Source: Rhynochetos jubatus
Lineage: Eukaryota > Chordata > Aves > Eurypygiformes > Rhynochetidae
Direction: 5' to 3'
DNA length: 64,000 nt
Assembly: GCA_027574665.1 (NCBI GenBank)
Contig: CM050657.1
Span: 29,449,408 to 29,513,407, forward strand
The notes beneath the pieces were generated by a model. The model had not been told where the DNA came from, made no database searches, and saw only the letters and a program-made list of their open reading frames with translations. How positions within the stretch are numbered: the stretch's first letter is position 1; the number at the start of each line of letters is the position of its first letter. Positions 1-11,800 of this stretch are shown here, in pieces. The translations under genes were made by a program, and so were the position numbers.

Positions 1-455
1 GTAAATGTTTCTCAGTTCCTGGAAATCTACAGAAACATGAACGTATTCACCTGGGCGTCAAAGACTTCATCTGCCAATACTGTAATAAGGCATTCACTTT
101 AAATGAAACACTCAAAATACATGAAAGAATTCATACTGGAGAAAAACGCTACCACTGTCAGTTCTGCTTTCAGAGCTTCTTGTATCTGTCTACCAAAAGG
201 AACCATGAGCAAAGACACGTACGAGAGCATAACGGAAAAGGGTATGCTTGCTTTCAGTGCCCCAAGATTTGCAAGACAGCAGCTGCTCTGGGAATGCACC
301 AGAAAAAACATATATTCAAAAGTTCAGGTCCGCAAGACAGGAAAGAACAGTTTTGCAATGAGAGCACTACACTTCTGGAAAATCCACATTTCCTTGGCTC
401 AGAAGGAAGTGAAGTAAAAAATATACAAAATGTAACTCCAGAAGTTATACTCTGA
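1..455 (+). CDS. ZBTB38: ZBTB38, 3' end of coding region (C-terminal zinc fingers and tail)
   Basis: The frame read from base 3 is open from the window edge to the TGA at 453-455. It encodes the last part of a C2H2 zinc-finger protein: the end of one finger (3-50, its first cysteine outside or at the edge), then three whole fingers at 66-134, 150-218 and 243-311, each with C-x2-C-x12-H-x3-H spacing. The linker HTGEK joins the second and third. A tail of about 47 residues follows. The last finger, with KTAAALGMHQKKH, and the tail motif LENPHFLGSE match my memory of ZBTB38, a BTB/POZ zinc-finger repressor that binds methylated CpG; its C-terminal finger cluster contributes to that binding. The BTB domain and upstream fingers lie outside the window. 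Position just upstream of RASA2 on the same strand agrees with mammalian gene order. No break is seen in the part present. Confidence 0.93.
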   Translation, partial: KCFSVPGNLQKHERIHLGVKDFICQYCNKAFTLNETLKIHERIHTGEKRYHCQFCFQSFLYLSTKRNHEQRHVREHNGKGYACFQCPKICKTAAALGMHQKKHIFKSSGPQDRKEQFCNESTTLLENPHFLGSEGSEVKNIQNVTPEVIL

Positions 456-3400
456 GTGACAGCTGTGCAGAAAAGAAGAAAAATCAAAAACAGCATATTG
501 GAGAAAATATAGATGCATTGAATGGGGAAGCATCTCCACACAAATTAGTATCATTTACTAAGATCAAATTTTTTCATCCAAATATGTTAATATATGCAAA
601 GGAAGGAAAGATATCACAGAAAAGAAAAACTAGTATTTGCAATAATACAAACTTAATGTGAAAGACCCAAAATACTTTTGCCACAAGGGACTTCTGACAC
701 ATATAGAGAAAAAGGAAAACAATATGACCAACCAAAACCCTTCTATTTAGCATTACAGGAAACTAGTCACTGAACTGTTTTACAGTGCTGTGTTTGAGTC
801 AGAATCATTCTAGGCAAAATAAATATGTAGGTTCAGAGTGTACTCTGTAGAAGGAATTTTTGCTGGAGAAACTATATGTTGCATTTTTAAACAAAAAGTA
901 ATGTGTTTATAAACAAAATAATTGTAATTTAGTGTATTCTAAAGTGAAGGTGGGAAATGTTTCATGAACTTGGGTATGCTGAAGTACAGTTGAGTTCTGG
1001 CGTGCTTTTCTGTAACTGAACATTTACAAAACATATTCAGGAGTTTAAACCTCTCTTTCTTTCCTTTCTTTTATTCAGTTTTGTAGTTACCATAGTAACT
1101 ATTAAGTCTGAGTGCTTGTGTGGAAAGTATTCCAGATTTATGATATCTCTGAGATTTAATAAAGATTCAGTAGAATTCCCAATAGCCAGTCTTCCGAACT
1201 GCATAAATCCCAATGTGAGTGGCCTGGTAGAGTTATTCAGGTGCATTTGCCTAAAGAAAATTGTTCTCATTAAGCAGCCTAGCTTAAAGAAATCCTGTAT
1301 ATAAACAACCACTTCCTGGTGGGGCTGCAATTCCTGTCTTTTAGAAATACCATTCTTTCTAGCAGAAGATGAGGAAATTTAGAGACAGTCTTCCTTCTCA
1401 TCCTGGAATAATGCCTGGACAACAAATGACAGAGCAACTCCCCATAAATACTTTGATTTTGGGAGGAGTAGGTAAATTCTCAAATTCTTTCTTCCATATA
1501 TATATCCCCGAGGCAGTCCTTATGTATAAACAGGGATAGGACCAGTTTGTGGGGTTACCTGTCATCCCCATGCCTTAAATACGACATCTAACCTTCGTAT
1601 GTCCCTTCTTGGTGATCCCCCTAACCACGCCAGCACCTCGCCCCAGGCAAGCTTCATCCCAGTGTCCCGTGGCCCTGCACAGTGGGCCCATAGTGCCGGG
1701 GTGCCTGGGATGGTTGCTGGAAGCAGCAGTGTTGGCCTTTCTGCCTCCCTCATCCTCCCACACCGAAGGGTTATGGCGAGCCTTGAAACAGCCTGCACGG
1801 TTTGCTCAAAATTGGGAGAAGAAGCTTCTGAAAGACATCACCAAAATATTACAATTAATATTTTTTTGTGAAAATGTGATTAATTTTAACTGAGATTAAG
1901 AGATTTAAGAAAAGTCAGAGAGTGTATGTGTACAAATTGCAGTTTATATGATTGGGCTCTGTTGTACTTTATCTGCGTTTTCAATTAGTCTTGTATGTTC
2001 ATCTCTATGAAGTGTTAGAAAATTAAGTGGGGATGAAGGTTAGTGAACCTCAGCTTCATTCTACATGCAAATATGGTACACGGTTTGTTTACTTACTTCG
2101 TCTTCTTGAATATTTTAAAAGAAATTATAGCTTGGGTACAATAAAACTACAATTGAAATGATAATACAGTATTGATTGAAGTAATAATATAGTCCACTTA
2201 CTTATTCTATCATTGGTGAATGCTATGAACCTTTTGAGAAATTTTGGGTTCATTGCTGCTTTGGTTCCATTTAAATAAGGATAATAGAAGAACAAACACA
2301 GGAAAGTACGATGATGTTTCAAAGAAAGTACACAAAGATAACTTCTAAGTGGACTTGTATGATGATAATTATAGACCAAAGCAAATAAGGTAGAATATTT
2401 ATAAATATAAAGATAATTTTACAAATATTTTATATAACTGTATAGTTCATAAGAAAAATATTGATAGCTTGTGTTAGGTTGGGGGGGGTTTGTATATTTT
2501 GATAAAAACAATGAATTTGTAACTCTGTATATTCTCTATGGTTTATAGCAAAGCAGTTTTAAGATGGCAATGTCATGTTTATAGTTCAATTGTGGCACTT
2601 TTACTACAAGTAACATGTTGCAGTAATGAGTCAAGTATTAATGACCAAATTAGAATTAAAGTAAGTGTAAAAGAAGGCAAATACTATACGTTGTCAAAGA
2701 CTGTAATTTGCTACATAACTGCATCTGTACTTTTGTTTAGAAGAAAATATTAAATGCAGATGTTAAGGATTGATAAAGAGTCTAATTTTATTTTTAGAAA
2801 GAGTGATGATAACTCTGTTTTTGCTTAATTAAAATAACATCTTCCTATTTTTCTGTAAGTCTCTTTTTTTTTTTTTTGTTAACACTTACATAACCTATAA
2901 GATCCAGAGATATCTATCTTCTAATAGTTATTTCGTTAGGAGATTAAACAACACAGTTACCAAACGTTCCCTTTGTTAAGGTCAGAACAGTGAACGAGAA
3001 CACGCCAGAGCTCATGGGAAGTGATCATATCTCCTGGCATCGTACCATTAAGGGTGAACGCAATGCGGAGGTGAACAGAACCTACCTGCTCAGTATCTTA
3101 AAGGACTTGGAAGACAGGTGAACTGTGTTTAACACTCTGCAACATCTTAAACATGTTTTCACGAGGGCCCAAAACTATAAAAATTCTTTTGTTTTCAAGC
3201 CTGATAGTGACCTTGCAGTATAGAATGTGTATTTTACACACAGGACTTGAAATCTTTTGGGACTCCGGTCAAGAAACGCAGTTCAGAATACAAATATCTA
3301 ATTGCATAAGGAAATATGAAGATACATACAAAGTAGATTACACATATTCAAAGTACTTCCCCCTTCAGCTAGGTGTCACTAGTCTGTAACTTGCATTAAA

Positions 3401-4030
3401 AATTAAATTTAAGCTCAGTCATGCAGGTTGTTTTGGGATGGCCCTCAGGAGAGATGTATAACTAAACAAACAAACAAAAAAATTAATGTTTGCTACATAT
3501 AACATTTTTTTCTATTTCAAGTGCTAATTAAAAAGACAAGTGGATCATCCCAAAATTTGTGCATCTAAGCAAAATTTTACATCAATCCTCATTTATGATA
3601 TACCCAGAATTAGAAGAAACAATAGTGTTGTCTTCTGTAAAATGAGATAACACAGCTAAACTACAGGCAGAAGCATATGAAGTAAGGCAGTGTCATCATC
3701 ACTTGCATTTATTCTAGACTTCCTCCGTGTAACAGTTGTCACTGGTAATCCAGCACCTTGGCTGACTATGCCAATTATCTAACAGGAGCAAAGGTTCCCC
3801 TACTTAGATCCTCATATTGTTAAATGAAGAAATCTTGCCCCCCTGAATTTGTAACTCAGCACCCTAGTATTTGCCTTAACTGTATCCTTAGCTGAACAGA
3901 CCTTCCTGTCTTAGAGATGCTCCTCAGTTGTAACTTGAGAGGCCAAAATTGAATGCTATGCAATTGAAGCAATATTCGGCATATAGTCTGTTGGTTTAAA
4001 ACAAGGCATGTTTAAAATAAAATGGAGTGT
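456..4030 (+). other. ZBTB38: ZBTB38 3' UTR and/or flank, end unresolved
   Basis: An AT-rich stretch after the ZBTB38 stop with no long frame that resembles a protein. AATAAA signals on the + strand lie at 818-823, 1158-1163, 2140-2145 and 4016-4021, and any could end the transcript. From memory the mammalian ZBTB38 3' UTR is several kilobases, so a late signal is plausible. A more GC-rich patch at about 1560-1800 is open on both strands for 60-94 codons but resembles nothing I know. Apart from a T tract near 2865 I see no repeat. Confidence 0.55.
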
Positions 4031-5439
4031 CAGGAACCGACAGTGGCAAAACTAAAAGTTGCATTGATAACGTCGATAGGAGGTCTGATTTGAAGGAAGC
4101 TGATGCTAAGCTAAGCAGTAAACTCCAACTGTAATCGTAACTTTTGAGAGTGCATGGAAGAACTAGAGCCATGCGATCTAACTTATGAAATGTTTCAACC
4201 CACAGTTTGTTTCAATGTTTCAACGCATTACATGTTCGTTCTCGGGACGTTACCCAGCTCTGTTTCCCAGGTCGAAGCTCTGACTCTGCCTGGGTTGTAC
4301 TGTTATCCTCAGTTCACCAGCCACCGGTCAGACAGGGCAGGCAACCCAGATAATCAAATCCTCCGATGGTACTGTGGATGAACTTCGCATTTCTAACAGG
4401 TTAAAATTCAGCTTACGCCGACCCATATCTTGGTGCAGATTGAGGTGTCGCACGCTTACAAATACACCCATTACTAGCGTGATGAAGCAGCTTATTCCTC
4501 ACCAACTCCACCACCTTTAACACATACCTGTCCTCCCCCAAACATGGTGCGGTGTGTGGGGATGAGGAGAGAACCTCACTGCTGCCAAAGGAGCAGCAGG
4601 CCAGAGGCTGGATGCAGCAAAAGCCACCAAGGAGTGAAGCACAGGAGTGCCTGACTGTCAGATTATACGGCTCGATGCCCTGTCATCAGAATAATGGCAA
4701 GATTTGTGCGGGAGAAATAGCAAATGGGTGGAGCACCATGGCAGAGGACTTACTGCAACCGGAGACAATGACAGCTGCTGGCCTGAAACTTTCCAAACTT
4801 CACTTTGCTTTAACAGGACAGACTGAAGAGGGCTTTCTAGGTGGGAAGAATCCTAGCCCTCTACTGCTTTCTGAAACAGCTTTAGCCCACTGAACCACCT
4901 CTGGTTTAGGATACATCAGCCACTAAAGGCTTTCACCAGACTCTGCCTACGGGACCCAGAGGCTGACGTACCCTCAGCGTGCGCTGTCACCGAGCTGGAC
5001 GTGCCACCTGCAGATGGCGGCTGGGTGGGTTATGCAGATTTGAGAAAGACGCCCATCACCGATGTGGGACTGGGGCGAACTCCGGATGGAAGCAAGAGCC
5101 CGGAGTTTCACATTAGGATCCGTGTCTCCAAGAAACGTGGGTATAAAGCGTGATGCATTAATTCTTGATGAGGGCGGGCTGCTACCGCACCTTGGCTGTG
5201 TCTACCAGCACCTTCGGGCACCCTGGGACTCGGCGAGCGGAGCACGGCTGGACACGGAGCGATTTCCTACTCGTTCCATGTCCAAACAGGCAAATGCAAA
5301 CAAGCGAGAAAGACCCCATCGCATGCTCTTCACAGAGACAGAGGCTCAGCAGACCAGAAATTACAGCAACCGGCTCCGTCACTCGCCTCAGCCGTTCAAC
5401 GCGATGAATATTCATATGGTAAACACCAGCACTTAACGT
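4031..5439. other. Intergenic spacer between ZBTB38 and RASA2
   Basis: Base composition shifts gradually from AT-rich to GC-rich on approach to the CpG island. Frames of 113 codons (4552-4893) and 124 codons (5062-5436) start with ATG but show no recognisable domain and no splice or family signal. I see no repeat or RNA gene. Confidence 0.6.
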
Positions 5440-5652
5440 ACCCCGCAGGCAGAGCCCCCCGGCCCCTGTGAGCGGTATACAAGGGCACAGCCCATTCGGG
5501 GCAAGCTGCGGAAGCCGCCAAGACCGCGGGCACCCAGTGAAGCGGGGACACAACGGCGAGATCCGCCCGGACCGGAACCCGGGAGCGAGGCGCCGCCGCC
5601 GCCGCAAGGGCGGAACCGCCGCGCAAGGGCCTGCTGGGAGACGGGTGCCAGC

Positions 5653-5662
5653 GCGCATGCGC
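5653..5662. promoter_or_regulatory. Palindromic NRF1-type site
   Basis: GCGCATGCGC is a perfect palindrome and the core of the nuclear respiratory factor 1 consensus. It lies 151 bases upstream of the RASA2 start codon inside the CpG island. A looser relative, GCGCACTGCGCA, lies at 5791-5802, directly before the start codon. Binding is inferred from motif only. Confidence 0.5.
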
Positions 5663-5812
5663 CCGCTGCCCCCCGCCCCGCTCCGGTCTGTGGTGCCCCC
5701 CGAGGGCGGCGGCCAGCGGGGGTGGAGCGGCAGCGGCTGGCGGGCGTGTGGCGGTGCCGGGCCGCTCCCTTCCCCCCGCGGCACGGCGCAGCGCACTGCG
5801 CAGGCGGCGGCG

Positions 5813-5873
5813 ATGGCGGCCGGGGACGGCGGCGACGAGGTGCGGGTGCTGCAGAACCTCCGGGGCAAGATCT
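5813..5873 (+). CDS. RASA2: RASA2 exon 1 (coding part), residues 1-21
   Basis: Encodes [20 protein letters not shown] and the first base of codon 21, then donor GTAAGT. The match to the family begins at EVRVLQ-LRGKI. The Ala-rich N-terminal region I recall in mammals is missing if this ATG is used. The same frame remains open upstream to 5468, so a longer start cannot be excluded. Confidence 0.88.
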
Positions 5874-8800
5874 GTAAGTGCGGCGCTGCGGCCGGGCCGG
5901 GCCGGGCTGTGGTGGGGCTGGGCCGGGCCGGGCGAGTGCCCGGGGCCGCCGCGCTCGGGCGTCCGCTCCGGCGCGCCCCTGGCCGCCGCCGCTCCCTCGC
6001 AGCCGAGGCCCCGGGAGGGGGGCGGGAGCGCGTCGGGGGCAGCAGCTCCTCACGCCGGTACCCCTCGGGCCGGGCGAGGGGGGGAGCTCCGCGGCGCGGG
6101 CCGTGCTGCGGCGGCGCGGGGAAGGGGCTTTGTGGCGGCCGCGGCCGGCACGTGCTGGCGGGGGTGGGCGGGGCTGGGCCGGGCCGGGCCGGGGTCTGCG
6201 CGACCCCGGGTGGTGGGCGGGATGCGGCAGGGCCGCAGGAGCCCCGGAGCGGCTGGGAAGCATCCGCTGCTCCGGGGGTTTCCTTGAGTCCGCAGGCGGG
6301 CAGAAGTGCTCCCTCTCTCCCGCCCGGACCTCGGAGTCTGTTTGTCAGGCAGAAATTGCGAAATTACTGATGTTCAGGAAGTTGGTGGTAGAGGGCTGTG
6401 CTGGAAACGCGCATTAGTGCTTCTGTTCCTGTGTGAGCGAGTGAGAGGGAGGCAGAGAGAGGGTCCGGAGGCTTTATTTTGGTGGTTCGGAAGTGCTGAC
6501 TAAAAATACCTATGCGTTCGGTAACGTGGGAAACCAGAGGATGAGCTGGGGAGGAGGGGCTGGGGAGGAAAACAGATAGCGTGGTGCGGCTCGGGAGGAC
6601 TTCAAAGCGAGTAGGAGAAACAGGATGTGCAGTGGCTTCCTGGAGGGGTATCAGAATTTATTCACACAATTCAGACGCAGCCCGTTGATTTCCTTTCTCA
6701 CGCAGTCGATTGAGTTCTTTTTGAGAATGAAGCAAAACCAGTTGAAGTGGGCATGGCGCTGGGATTCAGATCCGGTTGTGAAAACTTTAGGATTAGGTTT
6801 GGTGGGGAATGGAGTCGTCTTTACTTAAATAATACCATGCAGTGTAGACTGGAGTACGTCTTCAGTAAACAGAAGACTAGGTCATGAAAACAGGAGATCG
6901 CATGAAGTACGGCTGCAGGTACTTTTGCCTCAGTGTTGGCGATAGAGAACGGTTGCCTGTTGAGTAGGCAAGACTGAGCGCACACTTAGCGAGGTCTTGC
7001 GTTGGTAGCAGTTATCACAGAAGTAATACACGTCAGCTTGCCTTTAAAAAAAATACTGTTAGGGTTGGGGCTAAGACAGTGCTGAAGCGGGCTTATTACT
7101 GACACCATTCTGCTTCCTAACTTTTATCACAAGGTTTTTATCAAGACTAGACAGCACAACTTTCAAGAAGTTTTACATTTTGTGATATTTGAACCTGACA
7201 AAAGTTTTCCATAAAACATTCAAAGGCAAAACACAAAATGTCTTGAGGCTTATGTTCAAACTAGTTTTATTGACCCGTTTATGCGTCCTGGATTGAGCCT
7301 GCAGTTGTATCGTAAGTTTGAATGATCCATTATCTGGCAAAAATAATGGTAAACCGAGGACTATGACCTGCTTCCTAGGGAATATGTAAAAAGTGGGTCG
7401 CCAAAGATGGACCTGTAAGAACTGTAGGAGCCCATTTGTAAAATGAGCAGAAGGAATAGCTGCAGTAAAAGATGTCTTGACACAGTGTGAAAATCACATT
7501 GTCAAGCTATTTGTTTCTTCAACAAAACAAAAACTGTTTAAAAAAGATAGGAGTTAAATATGCCGTGGAAGCTTGTGAACCCTCAGATCCCTGGATGCTC
7601 TTTTGGCTTCTTTGCACAGCACATACTGTTCTGTTTTCACTTCTTGCTAGTAGTTTACTAATGTGTGTTTTAGGGGAAACCCCTGTGAATGAACAATAAC
7701 AAACAAAAGTAATCCCCCTTGATCTGGAGGGATTAGCAGTAGTAGACCTCACTTTGGAAAGTTGATGTTCATAATCTGGAAGAGTTCCGTGTAACATGTT
7801 TCTTAGAAGTGGAATATATTTCGGAGCTGAAGCTTTGTTGGCATTTAAACTACTACAAGGCTTGACACTGACTTATTTTGTGTGTTGCGTGAGAGAGCGT
7901 GGTAATGTCAGTTCTGCGTAATTCTGCATGTATAGAAAATAACATCTGCAGTAAGTTCTTGTTTATATTGTTGCTTTACAGTACGCAAATAGATGGTAAA
8001 ATCTAAAGTTAGTGATGTTTATGCAAATCATCACAACAGATTTAGAACTGAGGTATATGCTTAAAGGTCACTTAAGTAGCTGCTACACACCTAGCAGTGA
8101 GAAAACGGAGTAGGCACACACTTGCAGTCCATGGTACTCTGTGCTTTGTGGGGTACCAGTGCCTGCTGTCAGTCTCCTGCCTCCAGCTCTCAAGTAAGAG
8201 GCAAGATGAACTGGAGTTACCAAAGACCCCATAATCTTTTTTTGAAAATGTTATTGCACCTTAGCAGGTTATCATCAGAAATCCACTGCAGGTCTGTTTT
8301 TCTTTATGACAACGCTTTTGTATTGGTGACTCTGTTATGTGTCATAGTAATGGCAAAAGCACTTTAGAAAGATACGCGAGTGTCGTGGTTTTAGGCATCT
8401 CCTAGTGTAGTGTGTTAAGCTTTACAACTAGCCTCTGTTTCCGTTTTATGACAGTTGTAGTGCGTTTTTAGGTAGTAAGTGATTTTAGTTGCTTTGATTT
8501 TTGGTGTGTTTACTGAAACCTGTCTTAGTGGAGAGCTTGGAAAATGTGTCTTGTCTCATGGAGCTCATTTGACAAAATTTAGGGTGCATTCTTTTTCAAG
8601 ATTCTTGCACTGAGTTGTTAATGCTGCGTGGTTATCTTGGATTATGCTGCAATCCTGGAGTGGGTTTAACTGTTGCTATATGGTGTGTTTAGTACTGTGA
8701 AGTCAATACGTTGGAGTTTGTGTATATAAACGTCTTCTAAATTTCTTTGTTTCTGATCCCTGTCAGAGGATGTATACTAATAGCACACTTTCACTCCACA

Positions 8801-11800
8801 GAGAATGTTGTGAACAGCATTTATCTATCCCACCTCCTCCTTTTGCTTAGTTTTTGATGTACTGTTAACAGTGAACAGGCTTTAACTTGATATTTTCATG
8901 TAGAGTCTACATTTAACAAATGATGTGCAGAGCAAGGGAGTTTGACAGAACTGTTGAGTTTGGTAGGTTGCTGCATTACTGCTAATACTAACTCTGTTAC
9001 TACTGAACTAATAACATGCAGGTAATGTGGAGAGTTTGAATTTATTAATTTTTGTACACCTGAATTCCCGTTGCTCTAACACTTTGTTAGCATTGCAGCT
9101 TTTCCCTTTCGCTTAGGTTTGATCTAATCTTACTTTGAAGTGAGTTTTTACTAGGTATTTACATAGACAACCTATACAATGTTTTCTAAATATTTTAAAA
9201 TCCAAACCAGTATGCATAATTGGCTGAAGTATGGGTTAGTGGTTTTTTCTTTTTTAATTTACTCTTTTTTTTGCTGTTCTCCCAAAGTAGCTGAGTGACA
9301 ATAAGAAAGTTAGTTTAAAAGTCAGGTGACTAGAAGCAATTACAAACTTTGTATTTTCAAACTAAGAAGGTTGATGTCTATTATTTTAGTGAAGCATTTC
9401 ATGGTTTCCCTATTGAATTAGGCTGCAAGATGCAGCACGTGGAAATAATATCTGGTTTAAGTTAGGCCGCTGACCAAAAGTGGCGAATTGATAGGGTCAA
9501 TACAAAATAGGTCAGGCTGTTGCTGCTGTTTCATCACTCGCATGTTTCACCATTTGAACTGCAAGCTTAAGTGTCAGACTGTATAGTTTTAAAAGATAGC
9601 CTCTGTGAAGTGGCTTCAAATGTAGTTCCACGATTGGATCTAAAATTTAATTTCTTTCTTCTCTCCAAAACAACTTTATTTGGTGTTTCTGGCTAACCAT
9701 GCATGCGACCTACACTTTCTAAACAAACCCTTGGAGAACACAGGTGTATGTTTCCACACTGAAAATTGAAACATTCCAGCAGGTAGCCAGTGGTGGTAAT
9801 ACTTGATTTTTATGCAACCATTATAGCCTCAGGTTTTTGGGGAAAAAGTAAGACGTAGCAGTGTAATCCATCAAAGTTTTTTTTCTCTTTAAGAAAATAA
9901 GCTTCTTGGAAGAAAGGGTTGGATCACTGTATGGCTGACAAGTGTCCCACAATCACAGATATAAAATGTGTTTGGGAAGATGTTGCATGCTCTGTACTTC
10001 ACCTGACAAGTGCTCTGAGGCTATTTTTAACTCAGAACATCATCCCCCTTGCCTCCCAAAAACCTCGATAAATTTGTCTGTCCCTTAGAGCTGAACACTT
10101 GGGCTACAAAATAAAGGATTTTATCTCAGAAAATAAAAACTTGCATTTCTTCTATTCCCTTGAGTACGTTTTTATTAATACTGAAGGACTGCCGTAGACG
10201 TAAAAAATGTGAATTATGTGGAAATAATTAGTTTATACTCTTTTAATTTCCTTTCAAAGTCTGTTGTACAGTGCTTCTACAGTGCCAGTTAAGTAATGTT
10301 GTATCTTAAATATTGTATGTGAATTAGGGTGGTGAAGCTACAGAGTATTAACTAAAAAATACTGTCCTCAGGAGCAACTGACATGTACAGTTCATTCATA
10401 TTGATTACCAGCTACAGCATCAGAACTCTGAGGATTATTAGCCTCTTTCAGAAATTAATTTTTTTGTAATTTTTTTTCATGTGTTTTGTGAAAATAGCGT
10501 TTAGGGGGTGTTTAAGGCCAAGTTCAGTCTTTGATGCTTTTCTTGGTTCTGCAGTACGTCACTTGAGCATAATTTTGTGTTTAGTCTGTTGTTGGAGTCT
10601 AATGGCATTAAAAACCGATTCTGTTCATGTCTCTCAATCTATCAAGTGTGGTGTTTAAAAATAATATGTGTACTTCCTCCTTTCCTACACCCAAGTTGAT
10701 GAAAAGCTCATTGATGCATCTGACACCACAAGTTTTAGCTGTGGAAGTTACTTAAGTGTCTGTTCGTGCTTTCCTTCTGCGTACTGATCCCTGACTTGGG
10801 ATGATCATCATGCATGAAGTTCAGCCTCTGTTGCTGTTAAACTGATGTGTTCTCTGCTGGTGTACAGCTGTGGTAGCCAGGCATGACTTACTGAACTTTC
10901 AAGTCTGTAATAATGTATTTAGCAGAACAGAAGCGGGAAAGGAGAAACTGAAATTCTGATTTTACATCTTAACATCATAGCCAGTAAAGCTTTTTCCACC
11001 ATGCATCGTATCTGCAGTTTTTTAGAAGGGAACATGACGCCTCAAATCTGGTTTGAGGCTGTGGTCTTTTTGAAAGTGGAGGTGATATGTTATTCGGACA
11101 TGATAAGTAATTAAAACTCAATGCTTTGATGTAGTTTTCATCCTGTTACTTCTTAATACCTTACATGAAGTTTAGATAGTGTTGATTCCAAACTGCATTG
11201 AGAAAGGTATTTCCAGTGGCAGGTAAGGATGAACACTACTGTAAAAGGTCCTGGTTAAGACCTAATGCAGAATACAATTCTGGTTGTCTGTGCAGAGATG
11301 ATTGAAGTGGTACAGGGACAGAGAGGTACAGGGCTCCTAACTCGCTGGTTAGGAGCCTCTCATGTGAGAGTACCAGAAAAGTTTGTCTTGTTTCTTTCAG
11401 CAGAATAAAAGGTGATCTATTTCCTGTCTTCAAAGACATTCGGAGGGAAAGGAAACATCTGTGGGGCAAATAACTGTTTAAGCTAAAGGACAATGTTGCC
11501 ATAAAAAAAAAATGTAGATGTCTGCAGCATTCAAATTTTGGAAGAGCTTTTCCCAGAGACCTGGGAACTAGTTTTAACTGTGACTACTTAGTAGTAACCA
11601 TTTCCTAAACAGGCTGCCTGATGGCTAGCACAAGTTACTGCAGTGGCCTGGATACCTAGCAAGTCTTCGTATTCCTGTGTTGACAATCATCCTGGCTCAT
11701 TAGAATCTTCCTTCACTACGTGTTCTTATCCATGTTGTGTTTAGTCAGTAGACAATTTCCCTATTCTACTAGACCAGACAGTTAGGATGAAATAAACAGT

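Larger units (their letters stand above)
5440..6330. promoter_or_regulatory. RASA2: CpG island promoter of RASA2
   Basis: About 0.9 kb of very GC- and CpG-rich DNA centred on RASA2 exon 1, with G/C runs such as repeated GGGCCGGGCC in the start of intron 1. There is no convincing TATA box close to the start codon, as expected of a housekeeping-type CpG island promoter. Boundaries are by eye. The transcription start cannot be placed from sequence alone. Confidence 0.8.

Noticed and set aside
4552..4893. 113-codon frame upstream of RASA2
   Set aside because: No similarity I recognise and no promoter, splice or conservation signal visible; length is within chance for this composition.
5182..6263. 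Long minus-strand frames (228 and 276 codons) across the CpG island
   Set aside because: They are rich in Arg, Pro, Ala and Gly, overlap RASA2 exon 1, and reflect the lack of stops in GC-rich DNA; no family resemblance.
5748..6417. Two plus-strand 179-codon frames in the start of intron 1
   Set aside because: Same GC-rich artefact; neither shows a domain.
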